A stretch of 64,000 nt of DNA, from contig JBBHKE010002764.1 of the NCBI GenBank assembly GCA_037447655.1, positions 1 to 64,000 of the forward strand. Direction: 5' to 3'. Position 1 is the first letter of the stretch. Every line of letters begins with the position of its first letter. Of this stretch, positions 58,448 to 64,000 are shown piece by piece. The notes below the pieces were generated by a model, which saw only the letters and a program-made list of their open reading frames with translations, ran no database searches and was not told where the DNA came from. The position numbers and the translations under genes are program-made. The stretch is from Zygnema cylindricum. Lineage: Eukaryota > Streptophyta > Zygnematophyceae > Zygnematales > Zygnemataceae.

Positions 58448-58823
58448 TTTAAATTTTCACATTTCTACGCATCAGTTTGAGGTAAAAAATATATCGATAC
58501 ACAACAATACTAGTCAGTTATAAATATAGTTGTTCAAATCATATAGTACACATGAAACGAACGCGCGAATACCATATACAAATTACCTTTTTCAACATTC
58601 AACAACCTAAAACCCTAAAAAACCCTGCTCCCACTTCACTCCTCAAGTTCTAGACAGGGATGCTTCTGGCGCGGTTCGTAAATGCTTCAACAGCGGCTTC
58701 CATGGCAATTTTAATGGCTTTTTTAGTGGCGTCTTCAATGGCGGCTTCCTTGTAGAGGAGTTTTAATGGCGGGCTTCCATGTAGAAAAGGACAGTCGTAC
58801 AAAAAATCAAACTTACCGTGCGC
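58448..58823. other. Repeat-rich DNA with a short Ala-rich minus-strand frame
   Basis: ATCGATACACAACAATA at about 58493-58510 is a terminus of the GATATATCG family. The minus strand at about 58655-58800 reads KEAAIEDATKKAIKIAMEAA, an amphipathic Ala/Lys-rich stretch of unknown meaning. I do not call it a gene. Confidence 0.4.
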
Positions 58824-58975
58824 TAGTGTTGAGTATTGAGGACCTTTTGCCGATATTCGATATATATCGAATTTCAGGTACCCGATAATCGATATATCGC
58901 TTTGATATATTGAAAAGAAAAATAACGCAATATATCGCCAATATATCGTATCGGCGATATATCGAGGCATAACAA
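58824..58975. repeat. GATATATCG-rich repeat with TAGTGTTG terminus (copy 4)
   Basis: Starts TAGTGTTGAGTATTGAGG, the inverted form of the CACAACACTA ends at 8623 and 63973, and continues with GATATATATCGA, ATCGATATATCGC and CGATATATCGAGG palindromic words. Confidence 0.55.
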
Positions 58976-59257
58976 AAAAAAAAAAAAAAATCATTGGTCT
59001 CCAAAGTCACGTGCTTTTTGACAAGGTAACCGTAAAATTGATATACGGTTTTTTCCTGAAAGTCAGCGGAGTGAAGGAGATCTCTGAGGTACATTGACGC
59101 AATACACTACACCGTCGATCGTATTTAGCGTGTTTGTTTTTTTTGTCTCTTAAAACATCTTTTCTCCGTACATACATGTCGGATTGTAGATCTGACGGTT
59201 GCGATTGAAAGATAATATTCTCAGCTATCCAATGTCGGTCTCAAGAAAAGATGTTTT

Positions 59258-60101
59258 TGTTGTCCATAGCCATTTCTAGCCATGGATTCACCCTCGGAAG
59301 TACCACAGACTACCCTAAAAACAGCGTACTTTGGATAGACACAGAATTCAACAGAATTAACAAAACAAGCTGAAACTAAATTAACAGATATTATATAGGC
59401 TATAAAATAACCTCACAAAGTTTCAGATAAAAATAATAAACAGAGTGATCACATCATCTAGTCAAAGTTGCAGAAAAACAGTCTGCCAGAACTTTGATTA
59501 AACAGACTAACTTCACAATGAAGTAAAACACAGACCAGGCACACAATAGACCTGCAAATCTGTGAAAATATTAACAATACAAATAGGAACACACATGCAG
59601 AATTTCAGACAATTCTGCCAACAGATCTGAGAGAAATCCTCAGATAAAATTACCAAAAATCCCCATAAACAGTTTTTGGTCCAAAAAGTTCCTTTTAGTC
59701 CAAAATGACGAAGTCCTACAAATATACACTAGAGCTCACTACTGAATGTACGGAGGCATACCAACCGTACGTAACCCGAATACTTCGTGACATGTCAAAA
59801 TGAATAGATTTACACTAATACCTAATACACATAGGACAAAACATTGTTGCAAATATTTACAAACCTTACAAATTTCATCAAACGAATCTGGACCGTCCAA
59901 TATAAATATCATGTGATGGACGCGATTTCGCGTCCCACTTAATTCCTTTTTCACGTCCTTTTAATTTTCCTCGTACATCTACTCCCCCAATCCGCAAACC
60001 ATTCGAACCACCACATTAATTTCGTTAATTAAATACGCACGCGAACACGCGCACTCACGAAACGTCGTGTGTGCACGAAACCAACTTTTCAAAAACTAAC
60101 A
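59258..60101 (-). repeat. 3-prime LTR of gag-only Copia-type element (844 bp)
   Basis: It is the same length as 62023-62866 and, by direct reading, identical to it. In element orientation it starts TGTTAGTTTTTGAAAAG and ends ATGGACAACA, with canonical TG...CA. The polypurine tract CGGGGGAG reads on the minus strand at 60108-60101. It carries a 71-codon minus-strand frame (59739-59954) with no recognised family. Confidence 0.95.
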
Positions 60102-60764
60102 CTCCCCCGAAAATTTAGTTTCGTGCGTCCATGGCGCCAGGTCATTAGCTGTCACCAATGTTACCAACTGTCACTCTTGCCTTCAGCTGCCTCCTCCATT
60201 AAAATCCGCCAAATGCCTCCGACTAATTTTTTTTTTCTTGTTCCACCACTGCTTCCGCTGCCTCCATAAATCTTTCCACATTTTATAACATTTTTTTTTT
60301 TTTTTTTCTCGATTACAACAAAAAAAAATTCATTTCTACCATAATCTACACCTCAATTTTACTTTCCAAAATTCTGTCACAAGTCAAATTTCTACCAAAG
60401 TATCACACGAATATATCCCACTCAAATAACTTCTACCTTAACAAAACAAATCAAATTTCAAAATTTTTCTTTTTCCATTTAATAATCGGATCCCAAAATT
60501 TCCCATTAAAAATAAATAAATCAAAATCTATTTCCTCAAAACAAAATACCGAAATAGACCAAATTCCAACAAAAAAAATCCCACATATTCCTCTAACTAC
60601 CACAACAATTTCCAAAAATGAAAAACTTTTCAATTTTTCTAAATTTCTCAAACCCTTTACTGAATCCTTTAAAAACTCTCTTTTCAACCAATTTCAAAAC
60701 AAAAATGCTAAATTCGAGATTCCACAAATATAACCGAATGTTAAAGGTAGTTTCCTCAATAAAA
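60102..60764 (-). other. AT-rich non-coding 3-prime interior of the gag-only element
   Basis: It lies between the gag stop and the polypurine tract. T/A runs dominate; short open frames on both strands have no family features and no pol motif is present. It may hold packaging or expression signals of the element. Confidence 0.6.
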
Positions 60765-62048
60765 TTATTTTTCACGCCGTTTTCTTTTTACCACTTTTGG
60801 CACATGTTTTCTTCTACGGGTGGTCCTCTCAATTCTACTTCTTTTGTTCATTTTCTTAATGAATTTTGGTATTTTCTCAATTTTTGCATTTTTATTTTTT
60901 TTTCTCATATTATAGGGCTCTTTACTTACACCAATTTTCTGAACTTTTTTCTTCTCTCCTTCTCTAATTGAATCACAATGTTCATGCAAATTATTTTCAG
61001 TTTTTCCCGTTTCCACTTCCAAGTCACCTTCACTTCCTCCTACTATTCTTACTTTAAATTCTTCCACTTGCGAATCTTTATCACTCACCAATCTGTCGTT
61101 GGAAGATGTGATAAAATCTGACCCATTTTCAGTCACCTCTTTCTCCACTCCATTTTCGGTGTCAAAAAATATTTCTTTTCCTTCCTCATGTTCCATATCT
61201 AGAGGAGCAACAATCGGCAAATATACAAATTCGTCAACGGGAAGGGTAACCCCTCGTTTAGGGGGTCGAACTCGATTGTCATCCCATCCTTTTCTGAAAT
61301 TTCTTGTGACACATGCACTTTTATATACCGGACATACCCTGAAGGTATGCCCTAAAACATTACAATAAAAACAATTTTCTGATTTACAACTTTTTCTATT
61401 TTTCTGGAATTGTGGTTTAACATCTTGAAAATTCCCCCTATTCTTTAGAGCCTCCTTATCATCCTCTTCATCTAAAACAAATCTGATTGCTAAAGATAAA
61501 TTCCAATCCTTTTTATCAACTTGGTTTAATCTATCAAAAGCACACCTATATTCCTTAGGTAATCCTTTCATTAACAAGAGAGCCTTTTGAACATTTGTAA
61601 AGTTTCCTCCCGCAATATCATTTTCTGCAAACAATCTTTGCAAACTAAGGCAATATTTCAACATGCTACCACCATCATATTTATATTCAAATATTTTTGT
61701 AGCACTAATCATCCAGTGATACACAGAAGTCTTTTGATAAGTGCATTCTAAAAACTTCCATAATTCAGCTGCACTCTTCACATCAAGGTACATCATTACA
61801 AATTCCTTAGTCATAGATAGCTTGATAATCCTCAAGCTCTCCAGGTTTTTCTCCTCCCATTCAGCTGATGTTTCGACACATGTCCCATCCACCACATCCA
61901 TAAGCTCCCTCAACTTGAAGTAGCTCTCCATAATACTCCTCCAACAATAATATTCAGTTCCATCAAATATGGGTAAGTAAGATTCATCCAATATGGGTAG
62001 CCATGGGCGTGGGCCCATAACCTGTTGTCCATAGCCATTTCTAGCCAT
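60765..62048 (-). CDS. Copia-type Gag protein (427 aa) of the gag-only element
   Basis: This is an intact single-exon frame. Residues 17-60 (WLPILDESYLPIFDGTEYYC, then W and DVVDGT) are the Copia gag N-terminal motif. Residues ~60-200 form the helical UBN2-type capsid region (AAELWKFLECTY, MKGLPKEY). The zinc knuckle CX2CX4HX4C is C226, C229, H234, C239 (CFYCNVLGHTFRVC). Residues ~280-365 are acidic; residues ~366-427 are strongly basic, ending KRKRREK, unlike usual Copia gag, which runs into protease. The ATG lies inside the 5-prime LTR, 26 bases from its end, and codons 9-14 coincide with the primer-binding site; an in-frame Met11 inside that site is the alternative start. Expected to form virus-like particles and bind element RNA. 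Confidence 0.92.
   Translation of the reverse strand: MARNGYGQQVMGPRPWLPILDESYLPIFDGTEYYCWRSIMESYFKLRELMDVVDGTCVETSAEWEEKNLESLRIIKLSMTKEFVMMYLDVKSAAELWKFLECTYQKTSVYHWMISATKIFEYKYDGGSMLKYCLSLQRLFAENDIAGGNFTNVQKALLLMKGLPKEYRCAFDRLNQVDKKDWNLSLAIRFVLDEEDDKEALKNRGNFQDVKPQFQKNRKSCKSENCFYCNVLGHTFRVCPVYKSACVTRNFRKGWDDNRVRPPKRGVTLPVDEFVYLPIVAPLDMEHEEGKEIFFDTENGVEKEVTENGSDFITSSNDRLVSDKDSQVEEFKVRIVGGSEGDLEVETGKTENNLHEHCDSIREGEKKKVQKIGVSKEPYNMRKKNKNAKIEKIPKFIKKMNKRSRIERTTRRRKHVPKVVKRKRREK
62009..62022 (-). other. Primer-binding site (half-tRNA type, initiator Met tRNA)
   Basis: GGTTATGGGCCCAC directly follows the 5-prime LTR on the minus strand. It is complementary to the anticodon stem-loop region GUGGGCCCAUAACC of plant initiator tRNA, not to the tRNA 3-prime end. 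It is also translated as part of Gag. Confidence 0.85.
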
Positions 62049-62866
62049 GGATTCACCCTCGGAAGTACCACAGACTACCCTAAAAACAGCGTACTTTGGA
62101 TAGACACAGAATTCAACAGAATTAACAAAACAAGCTGAAACTAAATTAACAGATATTATATAGGCTATAAAATAACCTCACAAAGTTTCAGATAAAAATA
62201 ATAAACAGAGTGATCACATCATCTAGTCAAAGTTGCAGAAAAACAGTCTGCCAGAACTTTGATTAAACAGACTAACTTCACAATGAAGTAAAACACAGAC
62301 CAGGCACACAATAGACCTGCAAATCTGTGAAAATATTAACAATACAAATAGGAACACACATGCAGAATTTCAGACAATTCTGCCAACAGATCTGAGAGAA
62401 ATCCTCAGATAAAATTACCAAAAATCCCCATAAACAGTTTTTGGTCCAAAAAGTTCCTTTTAGTCCAAAATGACGAAGTCCTACAAATATACACTAGAGC
62501 TCACTACTGAATGTACGGAGGCATACCAACCGTACGTAACCCGAATACTTCGTGACATGTCAAAATGAATAGATTTACACTAATACCTAATACACATAGG
62601 ACAAAACATTGTTGCAAATATTTACAAACCTTACAAATTTCATCAAACGAATCTGGACCGTCCAATATAAATATCATGTGATGGACGCGATTTCGCGTCC
62701 CACTTAATTCCTTTTTCACGTCCTTTTAATTTTCCTCGTACATCTACTCCCCCAATCCGCAAACCATTCGAACCACCACATTAATTTCGTTAATTAAATA
62801 CGCACGCGAACACGCGCACTCACGAAACGTCGTGTGTGCACGAAACCAACTTTTCAAAAACTAACA
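62023..62866 (-). repeat. 5-prime LTR of gag-only Copia-type element (844 bp)
   Basis: By reading, identical to the 3-prime LTR. It contains a TATTTATA box-like word on the minus strand near 62668 and a hairpin GGACGCGATTTCGCGTCC (62682-62699). It includes the first 26 bases of the gag frame and a 71-codon frame (62504-62719). Confidence 0.95.
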
Positions 62867-62917
62867 GTTTTCACTGTCGAAAAATCATACACGCTAAATA
62901 TGATCGACGGTGTAGTG

Positions 62918-63158
62918 AAGTACACGTACGTAATACGCAAGTACGGATTTCCATACGAAAATGGTCGGTTCTCAAATTTTTGACGATTATAGAGATTTGA
63001 TCGTCAACTTACAAGGAACCACTCAAATCAAAACACGTATGTAAAAATTCGTTTACACAATATACACGATGTTAACCGAGGCCTGTGTAATGCATAAATT
63101 TTGCTATCCGTACTATTACAAAGACCTCCTCATGTAACCATACCCCAAATAAGTAATT
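62918..63158. other. Unassigned intergenic DNA
   Basis: No gene or bounded repeat recognised between the interrupted MITE and the next TIR element. Confidence 0.4.
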
Positions 63159-63721
63159 ATATGAATCATAGTTCAAAAGTAGGCGTTTTTATGGTAGGCC
63201 TTTGGTAGGCGCACAAAACTTGACACTAAACTCACGTAGAGTAGGCATACTGTATGGGTGTTCGTTGTGGACACTCTTGTACGGACGTACGAATCTGACG
63301 TTTGATCAAAGTTCAGCGCACGCCGACGGACGAAATTTTTTAGCGAACTAAAACACGCGGACGTTCAAAATTGCAGACGCTAATATGACAGATAGTCCTA
63401 TCGTAAGTTGTATTATGGGCTTTTCATGTGATCTTCTTAGATCACTACTTTGATCAAAGACCGTCCGATCGTCTGACTCTAAAGGTTTAAATAAGTTTTA
63501 CCTCAAAACTCACAAAAAATGTTTTTTTTGTCCGATTTTTTTTCAATATTTAGACATGACGTTTAATTCTCTATCGATCGATGTGCAACTCAACCTTGTA
63601 ACTATTTTTTTTCATTTTTCGACCAATACAATATGGGTCTTAAGGTCATATTGTATGTTTTGCATACAATAGGCATATTGTATGGGCCTACTTTCACCTA
63701 CTTTTGAACTATGATATGAAT
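63159..63721. mobile_element. 547-bp TIR element with 8-bp target duplication (hAT-like)
   Basis: The element spans 63167-63713. Its ends are perfect 17-bp inverted repeats, CATAGTTCAAAAGTAGG. The flanking 8-mers are identical: ATATGAAT at 63159-63166 and 63714-63721. Internally, GGCATACTGTATGGG and GGCATATTGTATGGGCC repeat. No coding capacity. The 8-bp duplication points to a hAT-type transposase acting in trans. Confidence 0.85.
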
Positions 63722-63824
63722 TACAGAATTTGTACTTTTTTGTCGGTTACATTTTGCGGCGTCTAGCTTGAAGTCACGGAACGAAAATCACGCCATACGT
63801 TGCGTCTCAGACAATTTGTTTTTT

Positions 63825-63973
63825 TCGCTAAAATATTAAATTTAAAAAATACTATTCATCGCGATAATTTATGTTGGTCTCCGTACGATATATCGAGGAT
63901 TCTGCTCGATCGATATTCGATATATCGAATATCGAAATTATCGAGATATGAATTTACCCGATACCCAACACTA
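63825..63973. repeat. GATATATCG-rich repeat with CAACACTA terminus (copy 5)
   Basis: Contains CGTACGATATATCGAGG, ATCGATATTCGATATATCG and ends ACCCGATACCCAACACTA, the same end as at 8623. Confidence 0.55.
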
Positions 63974-64000
63974 AACTGCCAATCGTTATTAGCGTTGTGT

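Larger units (their letters stand above)
59258..62866 (-). mobile_element. Gag-only (TR-GAG-like) Copia-type LTR retrotransposon, 3.6 kb, very young
   Basis: Two 844-bp LTRs flank a 1.92 kb interior encoding a single gag protein and nothing else. The 5-bp target duplication GTTTT is at 59253-59257 and 62867-62871. The primer-binding site GGTTATGGGCCCAC (62022-62009, minus) is complementary to the anticodon region of initiator Met tRNA, the half-tRNA priming used by some Copia elements. A polypurine tract precedes the 3-prime LTR. With no protease, integrase or RT it must have been mobilised in trans. The interior 60102-60764 is AT-rich and non-coding. Confidence 0.93.
59103..62917. mobile_element. 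Small fold-back (MITE-like) element interrupted by the gag-only LTR element
   Basis: The left arm ACACTACACCGTCGATCG (from 59103) and TTTAGCGTGT, plus AACATCTTTTCTC at about 59153-59165, are matched in reverse complement by AGAAAAGATGTTTT (59245-59257) and, on the other side of the LTR element, ACACGCTAAATATGATCGAC then GGTGTAGTG (62889-62917). Without the 3.6 kb insertion the element would be about 200 bp. Target duplication not resolved. Confidence 0.55.

Noticed and set aside
58650-58820. Ala/Lys-rich helical frame as a histone-like or stress-protein exon
   Set aside because: Too short, inside repeats, and no conserved motif; left as an unexplained note.
59739-59954. 71-codon frame found in both young LTRs
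   Set aside because: Its presence in both copies only reflects LTR identity; no start context or family evidence for a protein.
60618-60971. 117-codon plus-strand Phe/Ser-rich frame
   Set aside because: Antisense to the 3-prime end of the gag-only element in AT-rich DNA; no plausible domain.

Overview
The window is eukaryotic nuclear DNA from the green-plant lineage. Two intron-rich host genes encode conserved proteins with plant-like sequence (COP9 signalosome subunit 4 and the U3 snoRNP protein RRP9). Splice sites are GT-AG, and the LTR retrotransposons use primer-binding sites matching plant initiator-methionine tRNA. I cannot name the species. Nothing looks bacterial, viral or organellar. 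One assembly gap of 828 N lies at 37580-38407.

Layout. 1-7500: no host gene; a possible 6.6 kb element with matching inverted ends (911 and 7492) holds a 1.5 kb CCCT-type tract and a shorter inverted GGGA tract. 7500-10830: layered repeats. 11050-15136 (+): CSN4, 14 exons, intact. 15137-18958: relics of a non-LTR-like reverse transcriptase element. 18959-22475 (-): RRP9/U3-55K, 7 exons, intact, tail to tail with CSN4. 22800-25800: a TIR element with a perfect 8-bp target duplication, plus other repeats. 25796-35400 (-): an old Ty3/gypsy element with both LTRs, broken by two younger repeat insertions. 35700-50900: repeats, the gap and a Copia pol relic. 50968-51571 (-): the C-terminal half of a GNAT acetyltransferase gene with a frameshift. 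51900-58439: a second copy of the 23 kb TIR element, split by a young but disabled Ty3/gypsy element (52278-58131; target duplication GTCGC). 59258-62866 (-): a very young Copia-type element carrying only gag, with apparently identical 844-bp LTRs and target duplication GTTTT. 63167-63713: a small TIR element with an 8-bp target duplication.

The two host genes form an approximately 11.4 kb island in transposon-dominated DNA. CSN4 belongs to the nuclear COP9 signalosome that deneddylates cullins; RRP9 belongs to the nucleolar U3 snoRNP that processes pre-rRNA. Their products are not known to work together.

The most interesting item is the gag-only LTR element. Its LTR ends imply recent movement although it encodes no enzyme. 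Its gag reading frame starts inside the LTR and runs through the primer-binding site, which matches the anticodon region of initiator tRNA. Exon boundaries were placed by eye from reading frame, GT-AG sites and family similarity; repeat-family names are inferences.
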